In this document: piece by piece, positions 1-7,126 of the stretch
Position numbering within the stretch: position 1 is the stretch's first letter
Layout: every line of letters starts with the position of its first letter
Source: Clostridiales bacterium UBA1701
Lineage (GTDB): Bacteria > Bacillota > Clostridia > Oscillospirales > Oscillospiraceae
Direction: 5' to 3'
NCBI GenBank assembly: GCA_002320035.1
Contig: DCJL01000003.1
Coordinates: 12,812 to 33,851 of the forward strand
DNA length: 21,040 bases
Made by a program: the position numbers and the translations under genes
The notes under the pieces: generated by a model
The model's input: only the letters and a program-made list of their open reading frames with translations
What the model was told of the DNA's origin: nothing
Databases searched by the model: none

Positions 1-19
1 GGACTTTTTTGACAAGCTG

Positions 20-52
20 AGCCCGCCCTTCTTTGAAGAAGGGCGGGCTTTT
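20..52 (+). terminator. Intrinsic terminator of a gene left of the window
   Basis: Positions 20-33 and 36-49 are a perfect 14-bp inverted repeat, GC-rich at its base, and T residues follow at 49-52 on the plus strand. On the minus strand the hairpin is followed by mixed sequence and then A residues, so it best fits termination of a plus-strand gene ending before the window. That gene would converge on nagB. The upstream tract TTTTTTGACAAGCTGA resembles sequence often seen just before terminators in this group, but this is from memory. Confidence 0.75.
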
Positions 53-121
53 GCCGTGCCAGTTGGAGCGCCGCCGGGGAGGGGAAAGCCGTCCCGGCAT
101 TCCGCTTCCGCGCCGGCGTCC

Positions 122-856
122 TCAGGCGGTATAGCCTATTTTCTCAGCCAATTCGCGGCTGATCACAACCGTCGCGTCCCGGTGGAGCTTAATAAAAGTC
201 ACGGGGCAGGCCGGGTCGATCATGTCGTCCATAAGCAGGGCGCTGGCGGCCTGTTCCTTGTTGGAGCCGCTGATGATAAGCAGCAGCTTCCTGGCCTGCA
301 TAATATCCCCCATGCCCATGGTGACGGCCCGGCGGGGAACCTCATCCCGGCTCTGGAAAAAGCGGGCGTTGGCATCAATGGTGCTCTCGTCCAGTTCCTC
401 CATATGGGCGGAGCAGTGAAGGGCGCTGCCAGGCTCGTTGAAGCCAATGTGCCCGTCGGGACCAAGGCCAAGAAGCTGAATGTCCGTGGTTTTCTCCGCC
501 AGAGCGGCCCGGAAGCGGCGCAGATTTTCCTCCGCGTCCCCGGTGCCCTGGGCGACAAAGGTTTTTTCCCTGCGGATGTTCACATGGTGAAAGAGATTGC
601 TGTCCATAAAATAGCGGTAGCTCTGGTCGTGGCTGGGCGCAAGGCCAACGTACTCGTCAAGGTTTACGCTGTCGGCCTGGGAAAAATCCAGTCCCTCGTC
701 ACGACAGCGGCGGATCAGCTCCTGATAAATGCCCAGGGGGCTGGAACCAGTGGCCAGGCCAAGACGACAATCGGGCTTTTCTCTGAGAACGTTTTCAATT
801 ATATCCGCCGCCTGGGCGCACTGGGCGGCGTAGTTTTCGGCAATGATGACTTTCAA
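122..856 (-). CDS. nagB: Glucosamine-6-phosphate deaminase
   Basis: Converts glucosamine-6-phosphate to fructose-6-phosphate and ammonia in the cytosol, the last step of amino-sugar catabolism. The 244-aa product matches the usual Firmicute NagB length of about 242. Visible hallmarks are the GLATGSSPLGIY phosphate-binding stretch near residue 33, NLDEY with the proton-relay Asp67, and the active-site motif GPDGHIGFNEPG with Asp134, His136 and Glu141. The start is TTG at 856. It is chosen because the protein then begins MKVII, typical of NagB, and an AAGGAGG-like site (864-870) lies 7 nt upstream. The gene has its own promoter (887-915) although it follows the symporter on the same strand. It may serve the hexosamine-type sugars suggested by the kinase at the far end of the window, but that link is inference. 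Confidence 0.96.
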   Translation of the reverse strand: MKVIIAENYAAQCAQAADIIENVLREKPDCRLGLATGSSPLGIYQELIRRCRDEGLDFSQADSVNLDEYVGLAPSHDQSYRYFMDSNLFHHVNIRREKTFVAQGTGDAEENLRRFRAALAEKTTDIQLLGLGPDGHIGFNEPGSALHCSAHMEELDESTIDANARFFQSRDEVPRRAVTMGMGDIMQARKLLLIISGSNKEQAASALLMDDMIDPACPVTFIKLHRDATVVISRELAEKIGYTA

Positions 857-863
857 TACCGGC

Positions 864-870
864 CCTCCTT
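864..870 (-). promoter_or_regulatory. Ribosome binding site that fixes the TTG start of nagB
   Basis: On the minus strand the sequence reads AAGGAGG, followed by 7 nt and TTG. No in-frame ATG gives a NagB-like N-terminus with comparable spacing, so this site decides the start. Confidence 0.8.
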
Positions 871-886
871 AAAAAGTGTTGCCCTA

Positions 887-915
887 AGTATACATTTTTT
901 GGAACCTGCCGTCAA
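887..915 (-). promoter_or_regulatory. Sigma-A promoter of nagB
   Basis: On the minus strand a -35 box TTGACG (910-915) is separated by exactly 17 nt from a -10 box TATACT (887-892). It lies between the symporter stop codon (926-928) and the nagB start, so nagB can be transcribed independently of the symporter. The predicted transcript start is near 880, giving a leader of roughly 25 nt. No clear NagR/GntR operator was recognised. Confidence 0.8.
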
Positions 916-925
916 TAGCGGGGGG

Positions 926-2305
926 CTATTCTGCCGGTTTTGTGCTTTTTTTGCCAAAAAAATGAGTCTGCGTTTCCCGGCCCACAAGGCCGGACAAGGC
1001 AAACAGCGCGATAAAATTCGGCAGCGCCATGATCGCGTTTACAGTGTCTGCCGCGGCCCATACCGCTCCGGTTGACATAACGCTGCCGAGCAGGGCACAG
1101 ACCGGAAACAGCAGCCGGAAAACATTCCCGCCCTTTCCGCCGAAGAGGTATTCCGCGCAGCGCAGGCCGTAGACAGAGCAGCCCAGCACCGTGGAGAAGC
1201 CGAACAGAAACAGAGACATCGCCATGAACAGCGCCGCGCTTTTCCCGCCGAATACCCCGGCAAAGGCGGCCCGAAGCAGCTCCGGCCCGGGAGCACTGCC
1301 GTAAGGAATGGGCACGCCGCTGCATAGAATGGCCAGGGCCGTGAGGGTGCAGAGCAGGATGGTGTCGGCAAAGACCTCGAATATTCCCCAGAGGGCGTGC
1401 TCCGGAGCCAGGCCCGCCCTGGCGGAACCGTGGGCAATGGCGGCGGAGCCCAGGCCGGCCTCGTTTGAAAATGCTCCCCTGCGGACCCCCCAGTGCAGGG
1501 CCTCCCGCAGGCCGAGCCCTCCCGCCGCCCCAAGAGCCGAGCGGGGCAGAAAGGCCTCCCGGACGATCCCGCCAAGCACCCCCGGCAGCTTTTCAGCATG
1601 GCAGATGATGACAAGGAGCGTCAGCAGCAGAAAAGCCCCGCTCATCAGCGGCACCAGAAATGTGGTCACTTTTCCGACTCTTTTGGCATCCCCGGCCAGT
1701 ATGATTCCCGCGCTGGCGGACAGTGCAAGTCCCAGAAAAAGCCGCAGGCGAAATTCGCTCCCCGCATCCAGCGGCCGGAATTCCGACACCGCTCCTGTGA
1801 TGGAGGCCACGGCCCCGTTCATCTGGGCCATGTTGCCCATGCTCAGCACCGAGAGCGCTGCGAAAAACGCATAAAAAATTCCCAGGGGCCGAAAGCGCCT
1901 GCCCAGGCCCTTTTCTATGTAATACATGGGCCCGCCGGCCAGATTTCCCCTCCCGTCCCGGATCTGAAAGCGCAGGGCCAGCAGGATCTCCGCGTATTTT
2001 ATAACCATCCCCAGCAGTGCCGCGATCCAAAGCCAGAACACAGCGCCCATGCCTCCCATGGCAATGGCCTGGGCGGTGCCGATGATGTTTCCGGTGCCCA
2101 GAGTGGAGGCCAGGGCGGTGCTGGCGGCCTGAAGCGGGCTGATACCCTCTTTGCCACGGTCGCTCTCTCCCCTGAAAGCCACCCTCATGGCCTGCCCGAA
2201 GCGGCGAAACTGCAAAGCGCCGCAGCGGGCCGTAAGCCATAGCCCGCAGCAGAGCAGGCAGGGCAGAAAAAACCAGCTCCATATGATTCCGTTGAGCTTT
2301 TCCAT
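926..2305 (-). CDS. AGCS-family sodium:alanine/glycine symporter
   Basis: Integral membrane carrier importing a small neutral amino acid (alanine or glycine) with sodium. The 459-aa length fits the family (about 440-480). Family signatures are the stretch around residues 70-100 (GTGNIIGTAQAI, then GGMGAVFWLW), GGPMYYIEKG at 124-133, and FSNEAGLGSAAIAHG at 279-293. About ten hydrophobic segments are visible. The ATG at 2303-2305 gives the expected N-terminus MEKLNGIIWSWFFLP. Its ribosome binding site is weak (TTAAGG about 10 nt upstream). The gene ends 11 nt before the nagB -35 box and has no obvious terminator of its own. Upstream is the structured intergenic region 2306-2552. I looked for a glycine riboswitch and did not recognise one. 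The exact amino acid carried cannot be told from sequence. Confidence 0.93.
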   Translation of the reverse strand: MEKLNGIIWSWFFLPCLLCCGLWLTARCGALQFRRFGQAMRVAFRGESDRGKEGISPLQAASTALASTLGTGNIIGTAQAIAMGGMGAVFWLWIAALLGMVIKYAEILLALRFQIRDGRGNLAGGPMYYIEKGLGRRFRPLGIFYAFFAALSVLSMGNMAQMNGAVASITGAVSEFRPLDAGSEFRLRLFLGLALSASAGIILAGDAKRVGKVTTFLVPLMSGAFLLLTLLVIICHAEKLPGVLGGIVREAFLPRSALGAAGGLGLREALHWGVRRGAFSNEAGLGSAAIAHGSARAGLAPEHALWGIFEVFADTILLCTLTALAILCSGVPIPYGSAPGPELLRAAFAGVFGGKSAALFMAMSLFLFGFSTVLGCSVYGLRCAEYLFGGKGGNVFRLLFPVCALLGSVMSTGAVWAAADTVNAIMALPNFIALFALSGLVGRETQTHFFGKKSTKPAE

Positions 2306-2348
2306 AAAATTAATACCTTAAGATTTACACAAAGTACTTTATTTCACG

Positions 2349-2364
2349 GTTACAATATGGTAAC
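2349..2364. promoter_or_regulatory. Short inverted repeat, candidate operator
   Basis: GTTAC (2349-2353) and GTAAC (2360-2364) form a perfect 5-bp inverted repeat around a 6-nt AT-rich centre. It lies about 45 nt upstream of the symporter start, between divergent genes, where a repressor or activator could act. No specific regulator family was recognised. Confidence 0.3.
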
Positions 2365-2368
2365 ATGT

Positions 2369-2481
2369 CGGCAGACCGGGTCTGAGGCCACGCCCGCCGT
2401 CCAGGCGGCGTCCACGTTTTGTTGGGCCGACCCGCCCTCCGCGCCAAAGGCGGAAGCCTGCCGCCCGAGGAGGGAGACCCG
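2369..2481. other. GC-rich structured intergenic element of unknown class
   Basis: CGGGTCT (2377-2383) pairs perfectly with AGACCCG (2475-2481), closing about 91 nt. Inside are two local hairpins: CGCCG/CGGCG (2395-2399 with 2406-2410) and TCCGC/GCGGA (2438-2442 with 2450-2454). A further pairing, CGGCAG (2369-2374) with CTGCCG (2458-2463), would cross the closing stem, so it is either a pseudoknot or an alternative fold. I do not recognise a known riboswitch or sRNA. It could be a leader RNA of either flanking gene, a free small RNA, or a dispersed palindromic intergenic repeat. Confidence 0.45.
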
Positions 2482-2552
2482 TGATCGTTTGATTATATGG
2501 AACAATGGTGCTTGTCATGCATCAAAGGGCCATTGAGAAAGGATGAAGCAAA

Positions 2553-3437
2553 ATGAAAAAAATGATTTCGTTTATTCTTATTTTGACCATGGTGCTCTCC
2601 ATGGGCGCCGTGGCCTATGCGGATACGACCGAGGAGCCGACCCAGAGCAGAGCCGTCATCGGTGCAGATTTGACGGAGGAGCAGGTTGCCGCGGTGTACA
2701 ATCTCTTCGGTGTGAAGCGGGGAGACGCAGTGGAGCTCAAGGTAACAAACGCCGAGGAGCGGGAATATCTTGAGGGCTATGTAGACAGCGCCATCATCGG
2801 CACCCGCTCCATCTCCTGCGTGTATGTGGAACTTCTGGGTGAGGGAGCGGGCATGGACGTGACTACCAGCAACATCACCTGGTGCACCGCCGAAATGTAT
2901 ATCAGCGCCCTGGCTACCGCCGGCGTTACCGACGCGAAGGTGGTCGTGGCTGCGCCCTTTGAGGTCAGCGGCACCGCCGCCCTCACCGGCGTGTACAAGG
3001 CCTATGAGGACATGACCGGCAAGAAGCTGGACGATCTGGCCAAGCTTGTCAGCACCCAGGAGCTCACCATCACCGGCGAGCTGGCAAACGAGATCGGCAG
3101 CATGGACTCCACGGCCATCGTCAACGACCTGAAGCTGATGCTCACCGAGACCCAGAATATGAGCGACGAGGAGATAAAGCAGCAGATAGTCCAGATTGCG
3201 GGCCGCTACAATGTCAGCCTCACCGATAAGCAGATCCAGCAGCTGATAAGCCTCTGCCGCTCCCTCGAGGGGCTTGACACGGAGTCCCTCCGCGCCCGGG
3301 TGGAGGAGGTCCAGAGCACCCTTCAGAAGGTGTCCGACGCCAAGACCCAGGTAGTGGGATTTGTGGAGCAGGTAAAAAAAGTTGTCACCTCCATTAAGAG
3401 CTTTTTTGAAAAAATAGGCGATATCATCGGCCTGTAA
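2553..3437 (+). CDS. Secreted DUF1002 family protein
   Basis: A 294-aa exported protein of unknown function, of the DUF1002 family common in Firmicutes (B. subtilis YpuA is a relative). Residues 1-23 are a clear Sec signal peptide: Lys2-Lys3, a hydrophobic core, and cleavage after Ala-Tyr-Ala23. The family region begins about residue 34 (VIGADLTEEQ) and continues through the Thr/Ser-rich beta section containing VYVELLGEGAGMDVTTSNIT. The C-terminal 130 residues are helical and charged and end in an amphipathic segment (SFFEKIGDIIGL). The ATG at 2553 has AAAGGA 9 nt upstream. An ATG at 2543 is in another frame and is rejected. The gene stands alone, diverging from the symporter. It is followed at once by a probable terminator overlapping its stop codon. 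Confidence 0.88.
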   Translation: MKKMISFILILTMVLSMGAVAYADTTEEPTQSRAVIGADLTEEQVAAVYNLFGVKRGDAVELKVTNAEEREYLEGYVDSAIIGTRSISCVYVELLGEGAGMDVTTSNITWCTAEMYISALATAGVTDAKVVVAAPFEVSGTAALTGVYKAYEDMTGKKLDDLAKLVSTQELTITGELANEIGSMDSTAIVNDLKLMLTETQNMSDEEIKQQIVQIAGRYNVSLTDKQIQQLISLCRSLEGLDTESLRARVEEVQSTLQKVSDAKTQVVGFVEQVKKVVTSIKSFFEKIGDIIGL

Positions 3438-3458
3438 TAAACAAGCCCTGCGTTTTTT
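3429..3458 (+). terminator. Probable terminator of the DUF1002 gene
   Basis: GGCCTGT (3429-3435) can pair with ACAAGCC (3441-3447) with one mismatch and a 5-nt loop, followed after 5 nt by six T residues (3453-3458). The left arm overlaps the stop codon. The stem is short and imperfect, so the call is moderate. Confidence 0.45.
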
Positions 3459-3493
3459 GAACGGAACCAGTAAAAACGGACAATAGACAAAAT

Positions 3494-3530
3494 CCCCCTG
3501 TGTAGGAAAATGGACTACACAGGGGGTGTT
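3494..3530. terminator. Perfect 12-bp hairpin at the start of the IS remnant
   Basis: Positions 3494-3505 and 3515-3526 pair perfectly (CCCCCTGTGTAG with its complement) around a 9-nt loop. On the minus strand the stem is followed by ATTTTGTCT, so it could terminate transcription leaving cysS. On the plus strand TGTTTCT follows. It immediately precedes the transposase start, where insertion sequences often carry a hairpin that blocks read-in transcription. The GGGGG of the right arm may also act as the ribosome binding site for the ATG at 3534. Confidence 0.55.
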
Positions 3531-3533
3531 TCT

Positions 3534-3820
3534 ATGTCAAAGCAAAAGATACGAGACAAGAAAGAAATCATTATAGCAATGCGGGAAGCCGGAAAGAGTC
3601 GGCGCGAAATCACGGAGAACCGGGGCCTAACAAAGGAACAAGTAAAGAACTGGGAAAACCGGTACAGTAGAAGGATTCAGAAACAAGAAAAAGGAATATC
3701 TACTATGCCAACGGGACATCCGCAAAAAAACGATACGCTTACAGATGAAAATACGGTTGAGCATTACAAGCGGCAGTGGGGCAGTTCCGTTTTCCGGGCG
3801 GCGCAGATTTTTGATATTCT
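3534..3820 (+). pseudogene. Remnant of an IS transposase (IS3-like orfA N-terminus)
   Basis: From the ATG at 3534 the frame encodes about 80 residues starting MSKQKIRDKKEIIIAMREAG. They include a helix-turn-helix (REITENRGLTKEQVKNWENR) of the kind found at the N-terminus of IS3/IS150-type OrfA. Transposase similarity appears to fade near residue 80 (around 3775). The frame then runs on without a stop into the antisense of cysS, which is coincidental. No catalytic DDE part is present. The stretch is clearly more AT-rich than its neighbours, which points to a foreign origin. The left end may lie near 3465-3490 (AAAACGGACAATAGACA), but no matching right end was found. The 3' boundary given here is approximate. 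Confidence 0.6.
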
Positions 3821-3824
3821 CTTT

Positions 3825-5276
3825 TCAAATCCTCTTCCACCTGACGCCATGGGGGATGTCGGTGACTTCGATACCCTGGGCCTTGAGCTCGTCGCGGATA
3901 CGGTCGGCCTCGGCAAAGTTTTTGGCCTTTTTGGCGTCCTGGCGGGCCTGGATCCTGGCCTCCACTTCCGCGTCGGCCTCGCCGGTTTCGGAGACGATGG
4001 TAAACTGCCCCACGGCGACGGTCTGCTTCTTCAGCTCCTCCCGCTTCTTATCGGCCCTTGCGATAAGGTCAAGGCTCAGCACCCGGTCAAAGTCCGCGAT
4101 GGCGGCGAGCTTGGTGTCGTCGTCGGTCTTGTACTTGAGCACGTCATACAGGGCGGTGACGGCCAGGGAGCTGTTCAGATCATTGTCCAGCGCGGCGCTG
4201 AATTTCTCCCGGAGGGCGGCCAGCGCGGCCTGATCCGGCCCGGCCCCGGCGGGCTGGAGGGCGGCGATCCTGGCAATGAGCTTGTTATAGGTCACCTGGG
4301 CGTTATCCAGGTTTTCCCAACTGAAAACAAGGCTCCTGCGGTAATGGCTCTGGAGGCAGAAGAGGCGGTAGGCCAGGGGATCATAGCCCTTTTCCTCCAG
4401 CAGGGACACGGTGAGAAACTCGCCGCTGGACTTGCTCATCTTGCCGGAATTGGTATTCAGGTGGAGGACGTGCACCCAGTAATTGCACCATTTGTGGCCA
4501 AGATAGGCCTCAGACTGGGCAATTTCATTGGTGTGGTGGGGGAACGCGTTATCAATGCCGCCGCAGTGGATATCCAGATCGTCCCCCAGGTGCTTCATGG
4601 AGATGCCGGAGCACTCAATATGCCAGCCGGGATAGCCCACGCCCCAGGGAGAGTCCCATTTCAGGGCCTGATCCTCAAACTTGGACTTGGTGAACCAAAG
4701 GACAAAGTCATTCTTATTGCGCTTGTTTGTATCCTCCTCAACGCCCTCCCGGACGCCTACATCCAGATCCTCGGCGTTAAAGTCGTTAAAAACAAAATAG
4801 CGCTCCAGCTTTGCGGTGTCAAAGTACACATTTCCGCCGGCAAAGTAGGCGTAGCCGGTGTCCATGAGCCGGGTGATGATTTTTATATACTCGTCAATGC
4901 AGGCGGTGGCAGGCTCCACCACGTCGGGGGTCTTGATGTTGAGCTTGGCGCAGTCGGAGAAGAAAGCGTCGGTGTAGAATTTGGCGATTTCCATGACGGT
5001 CTTGTGCTCGCGCTGGGCGCCCTTGAGCATCTTGTCCTCGCCCTCGTCGGCGTCGGAGGTGAGATGGCCTACGTCGGTGATATTCATGACCCGCTTCACA
5101 TTGTAGCCGGCAAAGCGCAGGTATTTCTCCAGCACGTCCTCCATGATGTAGGAGCGCAGATTGCCGATATGGGCAAAGTGATACACGGTGGGGCCGCAGG
5201 TGTACATCTTCACGATGTCAGGGTGATTGGGGACAAAGTCCTCCTTTTTTCTGGTGGCGGAATTATAAAGCTTCAT
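3825..5276 (-). CDS. cysS: Cysteinyl-tRNA synthetase
   Basis: Charges tRNA-Cys with cysteine using ATP. The 483-aa class I synthetase has the zinc-site Cys27 in YTCGPTVY, HIGN at 36-39, Cys222 in GWHIECSG, FPHHTNE at 245-251 with zinc ligands around His247/His248 and Glu251, and KMSKS at 279-283. The C-terminal tRNA-binding part is present. The usual HGGGxDLxFPHHENE is replaced by HCGGIDNAFPHHTNE, and the sequence around KMSKS also differs from the E. coli type. This suggests a divergent clade, not a broken enzyme. It is the last gene of the nine-gene run. The ATG has GAGGAG 9 nt upstream, overlapping the pgsA stop region, with a 13-nt gap. No terminator directly follows. The nearest hairpin is 3494-3526, beyond the IS remnant. 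Confidence 0.97.
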   Translation of the reverse strand: MKLYNSATRKKEDFVPNHPDIVKMYTCGPTVYHFAHIGNLRSYIMEDVLEKYLRFAGYNVKRVMNITDVGHLTSDADEGEDKMLKGAQREHKTVMEIAKFYTDAFFSDCAKLNIKTPDVVEPATACIDEYIKIITRLMDTGYAYFAGGNVYFDTAKLERYFVFNDFNAEDLDVGVREGVEEDTNKRNKNDFVLWFTKSKFEDQALKWDSPWGVGYPGWHIECSGISMKHLGDDLDIHCGGIDNAFPHHTNEIAQSEAYLGHKWCNYWVHVLHLNTNSGKMSKSSGEFLTVSLLEEKGYDPLAYRLFCLQSHYRRSLVFSWENLDNAQVTYNKLIARIAALQPAGAGPDQAALAALREKFSAALDNDLNSSLAVTALYDVLKYKTDDDTKLAAIADFDRVLSLDLIARADKKREELKKQTVAVGQFTIVSETGEADAEVEARIQARQDAKKAKNFAEADRIRDELKAQGIEVTDIPHGVRWKRI

Positions 5277-5289
5277 ATGGCAGTACTCC

Positions 5290-5808
5290 TCAGTCGATAT
5301 CTTTAAATACGTCCCGGTTCACATAGAAATATTCCGCGCCGGAATATACGGTCGTGGCGAGAATCAGGACGGTAAATATTATGTTAACCAAATTCAGCGC
5401 GGGGAACAGCATCATCGCGCCCAGGCCCACCATGGTGCAGCCGGTTTTAATCTTGCCGGACCAGGCCGCGGCGATGACCCGGCTCCGCTCCACGGCGATG
5501 AGCCGCAGGCCGGATACCGCAAATTCACGGAAAAGCACCACCGCAACGACCCAGCCGGGCATCTGGCCGTTCTCTACGAAAAAGCACATGGCCGAGAGCA
5601 CCAGCATTTTGTCTGCCAGCGGGTCGGCAAACTTGCCGAAGTTGGAAATCTGGTTGTAGTGCCGGGCAATGTAACCATCGGCCATGTCTGAAAGACAGGC
5701 AATTATGTAAACCGCAAGGGCCCAGTACATATGTCCCGTATAGGCCAGGACCAGAAAAACGGGGATCAGGGCGACCCGGGCAATCGTGATCTTATTGGCA
5801 GTTGTCAT
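5290..5808 (-). CDS. pgsA: CDP-diacylglycerol-glycerol-3-phosphate 3-phosphatidyltransferase
   Basis: Membrane enzyme making phosphatidylglycerophosphate, the committed step to phosphatidylglycerol and cardiolipin. The 172-aa product has the complete CDP-alcohol phosphotransferase signature: Asp41, Asp44, Gly45, Ala48-Arg49, then eight residues to Gly58, Asp62 and Asp66. About five membrane segments are seen. The N-terminus TANKITIARVALIPVF is typical of PgsA. The start overlaps the end of rimO by 17 nt. AGGAGA lies 6 nt upstream within the rimO tail, suggesting translational coupling. The rimO-pgsA pairing is common in Firmicutes. Confidence 0.96.
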   Translation of the reverse strand: MTTANKITIARVALIPVFLVLAYTGHMYWALAVYIIACLSDMADGYIARHYNQISNFGKFADPLADKMLVLSAMCFFVENGQMPGWVVAVVLFREFAVSGLRLIAVERSRVIAAAWSGKIKTGCTMVGLGAMMLFPALNLVNIIFTVLILATTVYSGAEYFYVNRDVFKDID

Positions 5809-7126
5809 TTCTTATCTCCTCTCCATAAAGAAGGCCGTCCTCGGCGGAGGTGATGAACACGGCGGCAAATTCACCCTCGGGGCAGGAGCCGGTGAAGAAC
5901 ACCTGGCCGTCAATATCCGGGGAATCGGCGTAGCTGCGGCCGAAGCGGCGGCCGCTTTCTTCGTCCCAGCCCTCGCAGAGGACCTGAATGGTGCGGCCCA
6001 CAAAGCGCCGGCAGAAATCGTCCATAATGGGGGCCTGAAGCTCCATTATGAGCGCTGCCCGGCGGCGGGCCTCCTCCTCGTCCACATGGGCCATGGCGGC
6101 GGCGGGGGTCCCCTCCTCCGGGGAGAAGGGGAAAACGCCTGCCCGCTCGATCCGGGCCTCCCGCAGAAATTCGCACAGCTCCTCAAACTCCGCCTGGCCC
6201 TCGCCGGGCAGGCCGGAGATGAGGCTGGTCCGCAGCACCAGACCGGGGATTCTCTGCCGGAGGGTTTTGAACAGGGCGCGGATCTCGTCCCCAGTTCCCC
6301 GGCGATTCATGGCTTTGAGGATGCGGCTGTTGATATGCTGGATGGGAATATCCAGATATTTTACTATTTTAGCATTGTTTGCGATTTCGTCAATCAATTC
6401 GTCGTCGAACTGGTCAGGATAGAGATAGTGCAGCCGGATCCATTCCACGCCCTCGATTTTCGCAAGCTCCCGGCACAGCGCCGCCAGCTTCCGCTGCCCG
6501 TAAAGATCGGTGCCGTAGCGGGTGATGTCCTGGGCGATAACGATAAGCTCCTTTACCCCGTGCGCGGCCAGATCCCGGGCTTCCTCCAGCACGTTTTCCA
6601 TGGAGCGGGAGCGGTAGCGGCCCCGGATAAAGGGAATGGCACAGAAAGCGCAGAAATTGTTGCAGCCCTCCGCAATGCGCAGATAGGCCCAGGAAGGACC
6701 GGTGGAGACGATGCGGGGGATTTCGTCCACCGGGGCGCTGTTGCTGGCAAAGCGGCTGACGCCGCCCCCGTCCAGCACTGCGTCGGCGGCGGAGACAATG
6801 TCCCCGAAGCTGCCCACACCCAGCACCGCGTCGATTTCGGGAAGCTCCGCGCGTATGCTGTCCTTATAGCGCTCTGCCAGACAGCCCGTGACAATCAGGC
6901 CGCCCAGGCGGCCGGCGCTTTTCAGCTCCGCCATCTGCAAAATGGTGTCTATGGCCTCGCTTTTGGCCGCGTCGATAAAGCCGCAGGTGTTTACAATGGC
7001 AAGGCCCGCCCCATCCGGTTCAGGCAGCAGCTTGTAGCCCGCCTCGTCCATGAGATAGAGCATCTGCTCGCTGTTCACCAGATTTTTGGCGCAGCCGAGG
7101 GAGATCATCGCAAAAGTTTTTTCCAT
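5792..7126 (-). CDS. rimO: Ribosomal protein S12 methylthiotransferase
   Basis: Radical-SAM enzyme that adds a methylthio group to a conserved aspartate of ribosomal protein S12. The 444-aa protein has three ordered parts. The N-terminal MTTase domain carries Cys12 (SLGCAKN), Cys48 (NTCGFI) and Cys82 (TGCLAE), which hold one iron-sulfur cluster. The radical-SAM core has Cys155, Cys159 and Cys162 in EGCNNFCAFC. The C-terminus is a TRAM-like domain. RimO is preferred over MiaB because of SLGCAKNLVNSE and the PFIRGRYRSR context. The ATG at 7126 is chosen over upstream in-frame starts because AGAGGA lies 6 nt before it. It shares one base with the recX stop (TAATG). The last 17 nt overlap pgsA. 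Confidence 0.95.
   Translation of the reverse strand: MEKTFAMISLGCAKNLVNSEQMLYLMDEAGYKLLPEPDGAGLAIVNTCGFIDAAKSEAIDTILQMAELKSAGRLGGLIVTGCLAERYKDSIRAELPEIDAVLGVGSFGDIVSAADAVLDGGGVSRFASNSAPVDEIPRIVSTGPSWAYLRIAEGCNNFCAFCAIPFIRGRYRSRSMENVLEEARDLAAHGVKELIVIAQDITRYGTDLYGQRKLAALCRELAKIEGVEWIRLHYLYPDQFDDELIDEIANNAKIVKYLDIPIQHINSRILKAMNRRGTGDEIRALFKTLRQRIPGLVLRTSLISGLPGEGQAEFEELCEFLREARIERAGVFPFSPEEGTPAAAMAHVDEEEARRRAALIMELQAPIMDDFCRRFVGRTIQVLCEGWDEESGRRFGRSYADSPDIDGQVFFTGSCPEGEFAAVFITSAEDGLLYGEEIRNDNCQ

Noticed and set aside
749..881. Possible CRISPR or tandem repeats anywhere in the window
   Set aside because: No regularly spaced direct repeats were seen here or elsewhere in the window.
2306..2552. 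Glycine riboswitch or other known riboswitch upstream of the symporter
   Set aside because: No conserved aptamer core of the classes I know could be recognised on either strand.
3510..5306. 598-codon plus-strand frame that looks like one long protein
   Set aside because: Only the first 80 or so residues resemble a transposase HTH. From about 3825 it is simply the antisense of cysS.
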